From: an uncultured Granulicella sp.
GTDB taxonomy: Bacteria; Acidobacteriota; Terriglobia; Terriglobales; Acidobacteriaceae
Length of the DNA: 36,330 bases
Assembly: GCA_903932155.1 (NCBI GenBank)
Contig: CAIZFH010000304.1
Coordinates: 1 to 36,330, forward strand
Reading direction: 5' to 3'
Numbering within the stretch: position 1 is the stretch's first letter; each line of letters starts with the position of its first letter. This document shows, in pieces, positions 1 through 8,062 of this stretch. The position numbers were made by a program, and so were the translations under genes. Below the pieces are notes generated by a model. That model was not told the origin of the DNA and did no database searches. It was given only the letters and a program-made list of their open reading frames with translations.

Positions 1-79
1 ACATAAAAGCTTTACACAGATAATTGAATACTTTAGTTAGTTTGCGGGTTAACTCTCCCATGACCCAGGATCCGCCGAA
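1..79 (+). repeat. Left copy of a 79-bp direct repeat (5' end of the first gene)
   Basis: Bases 1-79 are identical to 146-224, an offset of 145 bp. The left copy begins at the window edge, so it may extend further upstream. It contains the start codon (60-62) and the first six codons of the decarboxylase gene, then diverges at base 80. In this copy the reading frame runs only seven codons (MTQDPPN) before a TGA at 81-83. It therefore looks like a partial duplication of the upstream region plus gene start. No strong Shine-Dalgarno sequence precedes either ATG. An assembly artefact cannot be excluded from one sequence. Confidence 0.9.
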
Positions 80-145
80 TTGATGCACAGCCCGGATTTC
101 TTGCTTGCATAGAACTTGTCATAATGTAGAATCCCCGTAGTTCGT

Positions 146-224
146 ACATAAAAGCTTTACACAGATAATTGAATACTTTAGTTAGTTTGCGGGTTAACTC
201 TCCCATGACCCAGGATCCGCCGAA
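146..224 (+). repeat. Right copy of the 79-bp direct repeat, leading into the intact gene
   Basis: This copy is identical to bases 1-79 and continues into the full-length coding sequence. It spans the immediate upstream region and the first six codons. A weak -10-like GATAAT lies at 164-169 but has no convincing -35 partner. The 66-bp spacer between the copies (80-145) holds what looks like a shrunken family B repeat at 117-138 (TGTCAT followed by GAATCCCCG). Confidence 0.9.
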
Positions 225-1170
225 GAAGATTCTCATCACAGGAGCTGCCGGCTTTCTCGGCTCCCACCTCGCCGACGCCCTCCTGGCTCTGCCCGGTGGC
301 CATTCAGTCCTCGGCGTCGATAACCTCTCCACCGGCAACCTCGCCAACCTTCAGCATCTCGCCCTGGAGCCCCGCTTCACCTTCCTCCAGCACGACATAA
401 CTCTCTCCTTCGACCCCGGCCCGGTCGACTACATCTTCAACTTCGCCTCGCCCGCCAGCCCCGTAGACTACGCTCGCCTCGGCCCCGAGACACTTCTTGT
501 CGGCTCAACCGGCACCGTCAACACACTCAATCTCGCCCGCAAGTACAACGCCGGCTTCCTCCAGGCCTCCACATCCGAATGCTATGGCGATCCCGAGATC
601 CATCCCCAGGTGGAGAGCTACTGGGGCAACGTCAACCCCATCGGCCCGCGCTCCGTCTACGACGAAGCAAAGCGCTTCTCCGAGGCTGCCGTCGCCGCAT
701 GGCACCACTACTATGGCGTCGACACCCACATCGTCCGCATCTTCAATACCTACGGCCCGCGCCTTCATCCTAACGATGGCCGCATCATCTCCAACCTCAT
801 GATGCAGGCCCTGGCCGGCAAGCCCCTCACCATCTACGGCGATGGCCTACAGACACGCAGCTTCTGCTACGTCTCAGACCTCATCGAAGGAATCATTCTT
901 CTGGCTCACTCCGAGGAACACGACCCGGTCAACATCGGCAACCCCACCGAGTTCACCATGCTCAAGTGCGCCCAGGAGATTCTCACGGTCACCGGCTCCA
1001 ACTCTCCCATCGTCCACCAGCCCCTGCCCCAGGATGATCCCGTCCGCCGCTGCCCCGACATCGGCAAAGCCCGAACCCTGCTCAACTGGGAACCAAAGAT
1101 CTGCCTTTGCGAAGGTCTCCAGAAATCCCTCGCCTACTTCCAGTCCTGCCTCGCCGCCCAATCCAAGTGA
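205..1170 (+). CDS. uxs: UDP-glucuronate decarboxylase (UDP-xylose synthase), SDR family
   Basis: This 321-residue extended short-chain dehydrogenase would convert UDP-glucuronate to UDP-xylose with bound NAD+, supplying nucleotide sugar for surface polysaccharide. The Rossmann glycine motif is ITGAAGFLG (G13, G16, G19). The catalytic pair is Y152 and K156 in SVYDEAK, with a Thr/Ser at 123-124 in the STSECYGDP segment. The stretch ESYWGNVNPIGPRS just before the tyrosine is characteristic of UXS enzymes and separates them from galE and rmlB. The length fits bacterial UXS. I start at ATG 205, which aligns with the usual N-terminus; a TTG at 169 in frame would add 12 residues without family support. 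The upstream region and first six codons are duplicated at 1-79. A Wzi-like envelope gene lies convergently downstream. The family call is firm; the exact product is inferred from motifs. Confidence 0.88.
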   Translation: MTQDPPKKILITGAAGFLGSHLADALLALPGGHSVLGVDNLSTGNLANLQHLALEPRFTFLQHDITLSFDPGPVDYIFNFASPASPVDYARLGPETLLVGSTGTVNTLNLARKYNAGFLQASTSECYGDPEIHPQVESYWGNVNPIGPRSVYDEAKRFSEAAVAAWHHYYGVDTHIVRIFNTYGPRLHPNDGRIISNLMMQALAGKPLTIYGDGLQTRSFCYVSDLIEGIILLAHSEEHDPVNIGNPTEFTMLKCAQEILTVTGSNSPIVHQPLPQDDPVRRCPDIGKARTLLNWEPKICLCEGLQKSLAYFQSCLAAQSK

Positions 1171-1212
1171 CGCTCCCAATATAAGGTTTGTCATTCGAAG
1201 TGTAACGAAGCC

Positions 1213-1277
1213 GGGTGCCCCATCCTTTGCAGTTTCACCGCAAAGGGTGGGTTATCGAGCGAAGCTCGACCGCCTTA
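1213..1277 (+). repeat. Family A hairpin repeat (copy A1) with second hairpin module
   Basis: The core at 1213-1251 has the conserved ends GGGTGCCCCATCC and GGGTGGG. CCCATCCTTTGC pairs with GCAAAGGGTGGG in a 12-bp stem with a single T-G wobble. The following 1252-1277 (TTATCGAGCGAAGCTCGACC, then GCC) forms a second small hairpin; a similar module follows copy A5 at 20149-20176. The element lies between the convergent decarboxylase and Wzi-like genes, where it could also act as a bidirectional terminator, although no T-run follows. Confidence 0.85.
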
Positions 1278-1292
1278 CCTAACCTCAATCAA

Positions 1293-1367
1293 AATTGTCA
1301 TTCTGAGCGCAGCGAACGGTGTTCCCGGCCAGCTTGCTGGCTGGGGCAGGAAGAATCCCCGCATTTT
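1293..1367 (+). repeat. Family B repeat interrupted by a family D palindrome
   Basis: The left half AATTGTCATTCTGAGCGCAG and the right half GAATCCCCGCATTTT match the family B copies at 8347-8388 and 10624-10660. Here they are separated by about 34-36 bp (1317-1352). The insert contains an inverted repeat around CCAGCTTGCTGG and resembles the family D hairpin at 20237-20260 (CCCCAGCG ... CGCTGGGG). One mobile palindrome therefore seems to have landed inside another. Confidence 0.75.
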
Positions 1368-1407
1368 GCTGCTAGTACGATGGTCTGCACAATTGTCGAA
1401 CTAACCC

Positions 1408-3342
1408 TTACGGCGCCTTTGTCTTCAACTTCGGAAAGAACGTCACCTGCACCGCCACCGTATTGTCGCTCTGCGCCCCGGTCATGTAGATCGGTGCCTT
1501 CCACCCCTCGTGCTGGAACCAACCGTTCACCTCCACGTCCGGCCCGATCCGCTTCACCACATTGATCCGAAACTGGTTCTGCGTCGTCCCGCCGGCGATG
1601 AAGTCCTTCGCCGTCTTCTTGTTCAGATACTCCACCTGCACCCACTCATTGCCACTCAGGTGCCACGTCAGCCACGCCTGCCCGCCCTTCGCCTCGCGCC
1701 CGATCCAGTCGCCCAGGATGTTTCCCTTGTTGGTATAACCCTGTCTCTGTACCGCATCTTCGATGTACTCGTTGCTCCCTTGCTGGCACACCAGCGTGGA
1801 ACAGTCGGTGGACACGCCCTCTACCCGAAGGTCCAGCCGTTTCAATCCTGGAAACTGTGACAGATAGATTCCCGGCCGGTACGCCGCCCGCCGCGGAGCA
1901 GACACTGGAGTCAGATCGTCATGCGCCTCAGAGTCCGCGTACAGTGTCACATAGTTGCGCACGAACGGAAGCCGGTAGCTGAAGTTGAACGCCGAGAACC
2001 GCGCCCCCGGGTCGTTCCGCGAGAACTTCTCTCCTGCATTCGTGTCGTTGGTGTCGAAAAATCCCTTCAGGAACGTACGAACCGTCACCGGTTCGTGGCC
2101 CTTGCCGCCGAAGATCACCGTCCGTTGGAAACCGAACTGGAAGTTCGCCGTCGGCTGGAAGCTGAACATATCGGAGTGGACCCAGTCGTCGTTGGGATCG
2201 GTATGTCCTTTCAGGCTCCCGTAGAAAAAGTCATAGCGCACCGGCCCCAGCCAGCGCGACAGATACTTGATCTTGATCGGTTCGATCCGGTTGATGCGGA
2301 AGGAGTAAATGTTCTCTGCATTGTTCGACCAATCCATCGCGCCGCCCATCCCAGGCCCCAGCCAAGCGTCCGACTTGCCCAGCGATATCTCATGTCCAAG
2401 GATGTGGTACGAAAGCGTAGCCTCCACCAGCCGGAATGGGTTTGCGGTCGCAATCGGCCCCGATGGAATCGTCGCCTGCGGATCGTTCGGTGGCGCAAAC
2501 GTGATCTCATCCAGCAGCGAAATCTTCTGCGATAGCGCCTGAGAATAGCCCGTCGCACTCGGTGCATGCTCGTATTCGCCGCGCACATATAGCGACCACG
2601 GCCCCTGTTCGTTCAGCGTCGAAAATCCCGTGCTGTTGTTCAAGCCCGTCTCATGCGGTCTGCCGTAGTCGTTGAAAAACGTCTGCCCTACGTGATAGCT
2701 GTCCGTCAGGATCGGTCCCGAAATCCCCATCATTCGCGTATACACCGACTGCAACCCGTAGACCGTACCGCGTTCCGTCTTGTCCGTGATCTCCTCGTCC
2801 GTCAGTTCCGACAACAACGCCGCCAGAATCTCCTGTGCCTGTCCATCGTTGCCGGTCAGGATCGCGCCCTCCGACCCCTGCAGCATGTGCAGCACGCTGC
2901 GTCGAGTATAGGGACGCATCGACAGATACATACTGTCCACATAGCCCAGCGAGTAGAGACGCAGCATCGCCGGATACACCCAGCTATCTACCGGAATATA
3001 CGGACTGCCGTCTGGGTCGCTATGGTCCAGGCCCCCATATGCAGGCATGGCTGTATAAGGAGTCTGAGGCGTCGGAGGCAATGCGCTCACCACCGGCGCG
3101 GGAGCCTTCTGTGGCGTTGGCACTGCCTGCGGAGTCACAGGCTGCTGCCGATAGCCCGGCACTGACTGTAGTTTGTCCGCTCCCTCCTTGGTAGGCGTGG
3201 GTACCACCGCAGGAGTCTGCGCGGTCGTCTGCGCTGCCTGCGCCGTCCCTGCACTAGGACTCAGCACTAGACACAGACCCGCTATGCCCGTAACCAACCC
3301 AGAGCCAACTCTCCGCACACGCACTTCGGAACTGTGCTCCAT
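1408..3342 (-). CDS. Wzi-like capsule assembly / outer-membrane beta-barrel protein
   Basis: This 644-residue exported protein begins with a basic region and a hydrophobic signal segment ending near GTAQAAQ (about residue 37). A Pro/Thr/Gln-rich linker follows to about residue 95. The rest resembles the Wzi capsule-assembly family: the segment with PVDSWVYPAMLRLYSLGYVD near the mature N-terminus, and LSYHILGHEISLGKSDAWLG followed by GGAMDWSNNAENIYSFRI, with alternating aromatic and polar residues typical of barrel strands. In well-studied bacteria Wzi is an outer-membrane lectin that anchors capsule; acidobacterial homologues are longer and their ligand is unknown. The gene starts 45 bp after the E1-like gene on the same strand, so cotranscription is possible though the functions differ. 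The stop is TAA. I am fairly sure of the family, not of the ligand. Confidence 0.75.
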   Translation of the reverse strand: MEHSSEVRVRRVGSGLVTGIAGLCLVLSPSAGTAQAAQTTAQTPAVVPTPTKEGADKLQSVPGYRQQPVTPQAVPTPQKAPAPVVSALPPTPQTPYTAMPAYGGLDHSDPDGSPYIPVDSWVYPAMLRLYSLGYVDSMYLSMRPYTRRSVLHMLQGSEGAILTGNDGQAQEILAALLSELTDEEITDKTERGTVYGLQSVYTRMMGISGPILTDSYHVGQTFFNDYGRPHETGLNNSTGFSTLNEQGPWSLYVRGEYEHAPSATGYSQALSQKISLLDEITFAPPNDPQATIPSGPIATANPFRLVEATLSYHILGHEISLGKSDAWLGPGMGGAMDWSNNAENIYSFRINRIEPIKIKYLSRWLGPVRYDFFYGSLKGHTDPNDDWVHSDMFSFQPTANFQFGFQRTVIFGGKGHEPVTVRTFLKGFFDTNDTNAGEKFSRNDPGARFSAFNFSYRLPFVRNYVTLYADSEAHDDLTPVSAPRRAAYRPGIYLSQFPGLKRLDLRVEGVSTDCSTLVCQQGSNEYIEDAVQRQGYTNKGNILGDWIGREAKGGQAWLTWHLSGNEWVQVEYLNKKTAKDFIAGGTTQNQFRINVVKRIGPDVEVNGWFQHEGWKAPIYMTGAQSDNTVAVQVTFFPKLKTKAP

Positions 3343-3387
3343 CGTCCTCTCAGTGTAACTGTGTGCGCTTCCGTTGGCGGTCGTTTT

Positions 3388-4425
3388 CTACCTCGCAATC
3401 CGCTTTGCGAATCGCTTCGCCTCGCGCTCCATCCAAGCCCTACTCCCCACGCCGCGTTGCAACAGAGTACGCTCCAGCCCCACAATCGCATCCTGTGCCG
3501 CTACCCGCTTGCCCGCTCTTTCCAGCACAAACGGCACACACTCGATCAGCGCCGGTCCGCCTCCAATGCGAGCATGTCCAATCGACTCCTGCGCCACGCG
3601 ATAGATCGCCACCGCATCGTCCGCGTCCACAAAAATCGCAGGAACTCCACAGCTCAGCGCCAGCTTGCTCACTCCGCCTGCCCTAGCCCTATGCGTATTT
3701 CCGTCCCGCATTGATATTGATGGAAGAACAGCAAAGATCACTGGTAGTTCATGATTCGACGAGAACTTCAAGCATTTCTTCCACAAGAAAGCCGTCAGCT
3801 CATCCGCCAACACATACACCACCACCACCTCAGCCTGCCGACCCGTACTCGTCTCTGCTCCCTCCTCCGCAGTGTCCTTTGTCCTAGCCTTAGCCCTTGC
3901 CCGCGCAGCCGCAGACTTCAAGGCTGCCGCTGCGCCAAGTGCCGTCCAAAGCCGTTCCGCGCCGTCCTCCGCACCTGGCAACCGCCCCGCAACTCCGCTC
4001 TGCGCAGTCGCCTCGCGAACTCCCGCCCTACGCCTGCCAACCCGCGCAGCCTTTCCATGCTGTAGAACCGTATCCAGTCCAGTACCACGCAAATACTCAA
4101 CCGCGCTGCCCGTCAGCGCATCGCTCACCAGGTCGCCCGGCCCAAGTCCGGCCGTCGCGCTTACCAGGCACGCCTCCAGCCCGAAGACTCTTACCGGTTT
4201 CGCTCCCGCTGCTGCCGCCCGCGCACGCTTCGCCGCCGGGAGTGCCTTTTCCAGCGCCCGTGCCTGCGCCATCGCAAGATAGATCTCCCGCAGCCGCGCA
4301 TTCGGAATCAGAGGATTTTCCCACGCGGCCTTTGCGTCCGCCTGATTCGCATCCGGTTTCGCCAGCTTTGCCCCCGAGTCTTCCCGCTTCGCTTCTGCTT
4401 CCAATTGCGTGGCCCCTGTCTCCAA
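3388..4425 (-). CDS. Degenerate dehydrogenase E1-alpha-like protein, TPP motif lost
   Basis: This protein of about 345 residues aligns by eye with the alpha subunit of 2-oxoacid dehydrogenase E1. The N-terminal segment ARLREIYLAMAQARALEKAL matches the usual opening helix, FGLEACLVSATAGLGPGDLV the conserved G-E-A / P-G-D block, LPVIFAVLPS the strand after the cofactor site, and the C-terminal ALSCGVPAIFVDADDAVAIY plus GGGPALIECVPF the A-x-x-x-G-[VI]-P / V-D / G-G-P-x-L-I-E blocks. The diphosphate motif is missing: where GDG is expected the protein reads VVYVLADELTAF, and the closing N-N is replaced by LPS. Ala/Arg/Lys-rich insertions lie between blocks. The start is uncertain. An ATG at 4572 would overlap aceE by 116 bp; I prefer TTG 4425, preceded by AGGTAG. 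It lies directly downstream of aceE on the same strand. It is probably catalytically dead or divergent, but the frame is intact. Confidence 0.65.
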   Translation of the reverse strand: METGATQLEAEAKREDSGAKLAKPDANQADAKAAWENPLIPNARLREIYLAMAQARALEKALPAAKRARAAAAGAKPVRVFGLEACLVSATAGLGPGDLVSDALTGSAVEYLRGTGLDTVLQHGKAARVGRRRAGVREATAQSGVAGRLPGAEDGAERLWTALGAAAALKSAAARARAKARTKDTAEEGAETSTGRQAEVVVVYVLADELTAFLWKKCLKFSSNHELPVIFAVLPSISMRDGNTHRARAGGVSKLALSCGVPAIFVDADDAVAIYRVAQESIGHARIGGGPALIECVPFVLERAGKRVAAQDAIVGLERTLLQRGVGSRAWMEREAKRFAKRIAR

Positions 4426-4456
4426 CGATCTACCTACTATCTCTGCCCGTTCTCCC

Positions 4457-7153
4457 TCAAGCCCGCGCCGGGTCTTTGGCCTCGCAATCGATGCCCAGCT
4501 CAGCCAGTGCTGCCTGGGCCTTCTTCCCCTTGATCTTACCCTCGCGCGCCAGCCGCGACAGGGTCGCTCCAACCACCGACTCCGCGTTCACCTCAAAGTG
4601 CCGTCGCAGATGCGCGCGGTTGTCGCTCCGTCCAAAGCCGTCTGTCCCTAGTGTCACCAGCCGGCATCGGCCCTCGCTCTGCAACCATGGAGCAAGCACG
4701 TCGGGCAGCGACTTCATATAATCGCTCGCCGCAATGATCGGCCCCTTCGCTCCTGTCAGCGCTGTCTCGATGTATGTTTTCTTCTCAGCCTCCGCCGGAT
4801 GCAGCCGGTTCCATCGCTCGGTCGCAATCGCCTCGCGCCGCAGTTCGGTATAGCTGGTCACGCTCCAAACGTTCGCCGCAATCTGGTACTTCTCCGCCAG
4901 AATCTGCTGCGCCCGCAACACCTCATTCAGAATCGCTCCCGATCCGAACAACTGCACCGTAGCCTCCCCGCTCGCAGACGCCCGAATCTTGTAGATTCCC
5001 TTCAGAATCCCCTCCGCCGCTCCCTCAGGCATCGCCGGCATGGGGTAGTCCTCGTTGTACATCGTTAGGTAGTAGAAGCAGTCGTCGCCCTTCTCGTACA
5101 TCCGCCGGATGCCGTCCTGCAGCACGACCGCCATCTCGTACATGTACGCCGGATCGTAGCTCACGCACGTCGGAAATGTGCTGGCCAGCAAGTGGCTATG
5201 CCCGTCCTGGTGCTGCAGTCCCTCGCCCAGCATGGTCGTCCGTCCCGCCGTTCCGCCCATCAGGAACCCCTTACAGCGCGCGTCCGCAAACGCCCACACC
5301 AGGTCCCCAATTCGCTGGAACCCAAACATCGAGTAATACATATAGAAGGGAATCATAGGAATCTTGTACGTCGAGTAGGCCTGCCCCGCGGCCGTAAAAG
5401 AAGCCATCGATCCTGCCTCTGTGATCCCTTCCTCCAGAATCTGTCCGTCCTGCGCCTCGCGATAGTAGAGCAGCATGTCCGCGTCGTGCGGCGTATAGCG
5501 CTGTCCCTCCGGAGCGTAGATCCCCACCTGCCGGATCACAGACTCCAATCCGAATGTCCGTCCCTCATCCGGCACAATTGGCACTATCTGCTTTCCGATA
5601 TCCGGATGCTTCAGCAGGTGGCGCAGGATCGAGATATATCCCATCGTCGTCGATACGGCGCGTCCACCCGAGCCAGCCATCCACTCGTTGAAGTAATCCA
5701 GTCCCGGAGCCTTGAACTCCACCGTCGGCATCGACCGTGTCGGCATATACCCGCCCAGTTCGCTGCGCCGCTCCTGCATGTACACCATCTCCGGCGAGTC
5801 CTGCGGAGGCCGGTACGGCGTCCCTTGTTTCGCCGACTCCACCGGAATCGGAATGTTGAACCGCTTCACAAACGCCGCCAGCCCTTCGTCCGTCAGCTTC
5901 TTCTCCGAGTGGGTTGCATTGCGCGATTGCACCGACCCCATCCCGTACCCCTTCACCGTCATCGCCAGCACCACCGATGGCCCTCCCTTGTGCTCCATCG
6001 CGCGCTTGTACGCGTTGTACACCTTGATCGGGTCATGCCCCCCGCGATGCAGGCTCGTCAGTTGTTCGTCTGTATAGTCCTTCACCATCTCCAGCAGCTC
6101 GGGATACTTGCCGAAGAAGTGCTGCCGAATATAGGTCCCGCCCTTCGCCTTGTAGGTCTGCAAGTCGCCGTCCACGCACTCTTCCATCCTCTTCAGCAGC
6201 AGCCCGTTCGTGTCGCGCGCAAACAGCGGGTCCCAGTCCGCCCCCCAGATCACCTTGATTACGTTCCACCCGGCCCCGGTAAACACGCCCTCCAGCTCGT
6301 CGATGATGCGCTTGTTACCGCGCACCGGCCCATCCAGCCGCTGTAGATTGCAGTTCACCACAAAGATCAGGTTGTCCAGCTTCTCCCGCGCACCTAGAGA
6401 GATGGCGCCCAGCGTCTCCACCTCATCCGTCTCGCCGTCACCCACAAACGCCCATATCTTGCGCGCAGTCTTCTCAATCAACCCACGGTTCTCCAGATAG
6501 CGCATGAAGCGTGCCTGGTAGATCGCATTCAGCGGTCCAATCCCCATTGACACTGTGGGAAAGTTCCAGAAATCCGGCATCAGCCACGGATGAGGGTAAC
6601 TCGACAGCCCCGGCTTATCGCGCAGCTCATGGCGGAAGTTCTTCAGGTGATCGTCGTTCAGCCGCCCCTCAAGGTACGCCCGTGCATACACTCCAGGCGA
6701 TGCGTGTCCCTGAAAGTAAATCAAGTCTCCCGGAAGCTCGCGTCCGTCCACCCCCGTATACTTCGCGTGGAAGAAGTGGCTGTAGCCCACCTCCAGAAGT
6801 GTCGCAAGTGACGAGTAGGTTGAGATGTGCCCGCCAATTCCCGGGTCCTTCTTGTTCTGTCCATGCACCATTGCCATGGCGTTCCAACGGATCAGCGCCT
6901 TGATCCGCTGCTCCATCTCCCGGTCTCCGGGGTAGGAAAGCTCTTCCTCCGGCATAATCGTATTGCGGAAGCGCGTCGAAAGCCGGTACGGCAGCACCAC
7001 GCCCGTCTCGCGCCCACGCAGCCGCAGAGCCTCCAGTAGTTCCACTCCGTTATCCTTGCCGCTGGCTACTACATCGTCGAACGCCTCAACCCACTCCGCT
7101 ATCTCGGCGGAAAAATCCCCATTCTTGGCCACTGCCTCATCCTTCATCGTCAT
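4457..7153 (-). CDS. aceE: Pyruvate dehydrogenase E1 component, homodimeric type
   Basis: This thiamine-diphosphate enzyme decarboxylates pyruvate and passes the acetyl group to the lipoyl E2 of the cytoplasmic pyruvate dehydrogenase complex. At 898 residues it has the usual length of the homodimeric AceE family. Visible motifs are GGHISTYSS (cofactor-site histidine region), the TPP signature starting GDGETDEVETLGAI and closing NCNLQRLDGPVRGN, KGYGMGSVQSRNATHSEKKL in the mobile active-site loop, and DGHSHLLASTFPTCVSYDPA in the C-terminal half. Two ATGs six bases apart (7153 and 7147) can serve as start; I keep the first, preceded by GAGAGAGAGCCCGGA. The E2 and E3 genes are not in this window. 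An E1-alpha-like gene follows at once. The upstream gap holds family A copy A2 and separates it from the divergent tsaB. Confidence 0.95.
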   Translation of the reverse strand: MTMKDEAVAKNGDFSAEIAEWVEAFDDVVASGKDNGVELLEALRLRGRETGVVLPYRLSTRFRNTIMPEEELSYPGDREMEQRIKALIRWNAMAMVHGQNKKDPGIGGHISTYSSLATLLEVGYSHFFHAKYTGVDGRELPGDLIYFQGHASPGVYARAYLEGRLNDDHLKNFRHELRDKPGLSSYPHPWLMPDFWNFPTVSMGIGPLNAIYQARFMRYLENRGLIEKTARKIWAFVGDGETDEVETLGAISLGAREKLDNLIFVVNCNLQRLDGPVRGNKRIIDELEGVFTGAGWNVIKVIWGADWDPLFARDTNGLLLKRMEECVDGDLQTYKAKGGTYIRQHFFGKYPELLEMVKDYTDEQLTSLHRGGHDPIKVYNAYKRAMEHKGGPSVVLAMTVKGYGMGSVQSRNATHSEKKLTDEGLAAFVKRFNIPIPVESAKQGTPYRPPQDSPEMVYMQERRSELGGYMPTRSMPTVEFKAPGLDYFNEWMAGSGGRAVSTTMGYISILRHLLKHPDIGKQIVPIVPDEGRTFGLESVIRQVGIYAPEGQRYTPHDADMLLYYREAQDGQILEEGITEAGSMASFTAAGQAYSTYKIPMIPFYMYYSMFGFQRIGDLVWAFADARCKGFLMGGTAGRTTMLGEGLQHQDGHSHLLASTFPTCVSYDPAYMYEMAVVLQDGIRRMYEKGDDCFYYLTMYNEDYPMPAMPEGAAEGILKGIYKIRASASGEATVQLFGSGAILNEVLRAQQILAEKYQIAANVWSVTSYTELRREAIATERWNRLHPAEAEKKTYIETALTGAKGPIIAASDYMKSLPDVLAPWLQSEGRCRLVTLGTDGFGRSDNRAHLRRHFEVNAESVVGATLSRLAREGKIKGKKAQAALAELGIDCEAKDPARA

Positions 7154-7214
7154 TCCGGGCTCTCTCTCTTGCTAGGTCTATAGTCTTCGATGCTCCGCAA
7201 AACCCCTTCGATGC

Positions 7215-7260
7215 GGGTGCCCCATCCTCGACGCGTAGTTTTATCGCGCTGCAGGGTGGG
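7215..7260 (+). repeat. Family A hairpin repeat (copy A2)
   Basis: The conserved ends are GGGTGCCCCATCC and AGGGTGGG. CCCATCCT pairs with AGGGTGGG (one T-G wobble), and an inner CGCG/CGCG pair extends the arm around a TAGTTTTAT loop. It lies in the 210-bp gap between divergent aceE and tsaB. The rest of that gap shows no obvious promoter or small gene. Confidence 0.8.
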
Positions 7261-7363
7261 TCGCAAGCCAATCCATAGTCTAGTGGATTAGGCTTCACAA
7301 TTGCTCTAACCTGATCTGTAGTCATCCTTACTCCCCAGTCCCGCCGTACGAGGCCGAGCAACA

Positions 7364-8062
7364 TTGAAGATTCTGCTCATCGATACCTGCGGTGCAGCCG
7401 GCAGCCTGGCCTTGGCTGACACCGCCTGCTCGCCCGTCGTCATCGACTCAACAAGCCTTCCCGGCCGCTCCGCCGCAGAACGCCTTGTCCCATCCATCCG
7501 CTCCCTCACGGCCGGCAGCGGAATCAACCTCCACTCGCTGGACGCCGTAGCCGTAGTCCACGGCCCCGGCTCCTTTACCGGAGTGCGCGTCGGCCTCAGC
7601 GCCGCTAAGGGCCTTTGCCACGCCCTCAACCTACCGCTGGTCGCCATATCGCGCCTCGCCGTCCTCGCCAGTCTGGCTCAACCGTCCACTGATCACATCC
7701 ACGCCCTGCTCGACGCCGGACGCGGCGAATTCTACTCCGGCCTCTACGCCTCCGGTGACTGTCTCCACGAATCCCTCGTCACCCGCGACCAGCTTCTCGC
7801 ATCGCTCGATCACGCCAACCAGAGCAGGGAAGTGCAGCCTGGCTTCGTCGTCTGCGAGCAGGTCGTCGCCCAATCGCTCGCCGCACTCGCCCCGCAGCTC
7901 GTCGCCGAACCCACTGCCGCGGACGCGTTGCCTCTTGCCCTCGCCCGCATCCGCCAGCGCGCCTTCGACGACCCCGCCACAATCGACGCCAACTACCTCC
8001 GCCGCACCGACGCCGAAATCTTCGCCAAGCCCATCGCCGCCGCCGTTCCGCCTCCCCAATGA
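7364..8062 (+). CDS. tsaB: tRNA threonylcarbamoyladenosine biosynthesis protein TsaB
   Basis: TsaB is the ASKHA-fold partner of TsaD in the complex that makes N6-threonylcarbamoyladenosine at position 37 of ANN-decoding tRNAs. The 232-residue protein opens with MKILLIDTCGAAGSLAL, the N-terminal ASKHA strand, and carries HGPGSFTGVRVGLSAAKGL, the TsaB/TsaD dimer-helix signature. LDAGRGEFYSGLY follows as in family members. The length is normal. The start is TTG at 7364; no upstream ATG fits the fold. The stop overlaps the next gene's start by four bases (ATGA at 8059-8062), so the two are probably translationally coupled. The pairing tsaB-rimI is common in bacteria. TsaD and TsaE are not here. 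Confidence 0.92.
   Translation: MKILLIDTCGAAGSLALADTACSPVVIDSTSLPGRSAAERLVPSIRSLTAGSGINLHSLDAVAVVHGPGSFTGVRVGLSAAKGLCHALNLPLVAISRLAVLASLAQPSTDHIHALLDAGRGEFYSGLYASGDCLHESLVTRDQLLASLDHANQSREVQPGFVVCEQVVAQSLAALAPQLVAEPTAADALPLALARIRQRAFDDPATIDANYLRRTDAEIFAKPIAAAVPPPQ

Noticed and set aside
4426-4572. ATG start at 4572 for the E1-like gene
   Set aside because: It would overlap aceE by 116 bp and add Arg/Trp-rich residues without family resemblance. A start after the aceE stop is more likely, although the exact codon is uncertain.
5192-6346. Plus-strand open frame of 384 codons
   Set aside because: It is antisense to aceE, whose motifs are unmistakable; the translation is His/Arg/Pro-rich noise.
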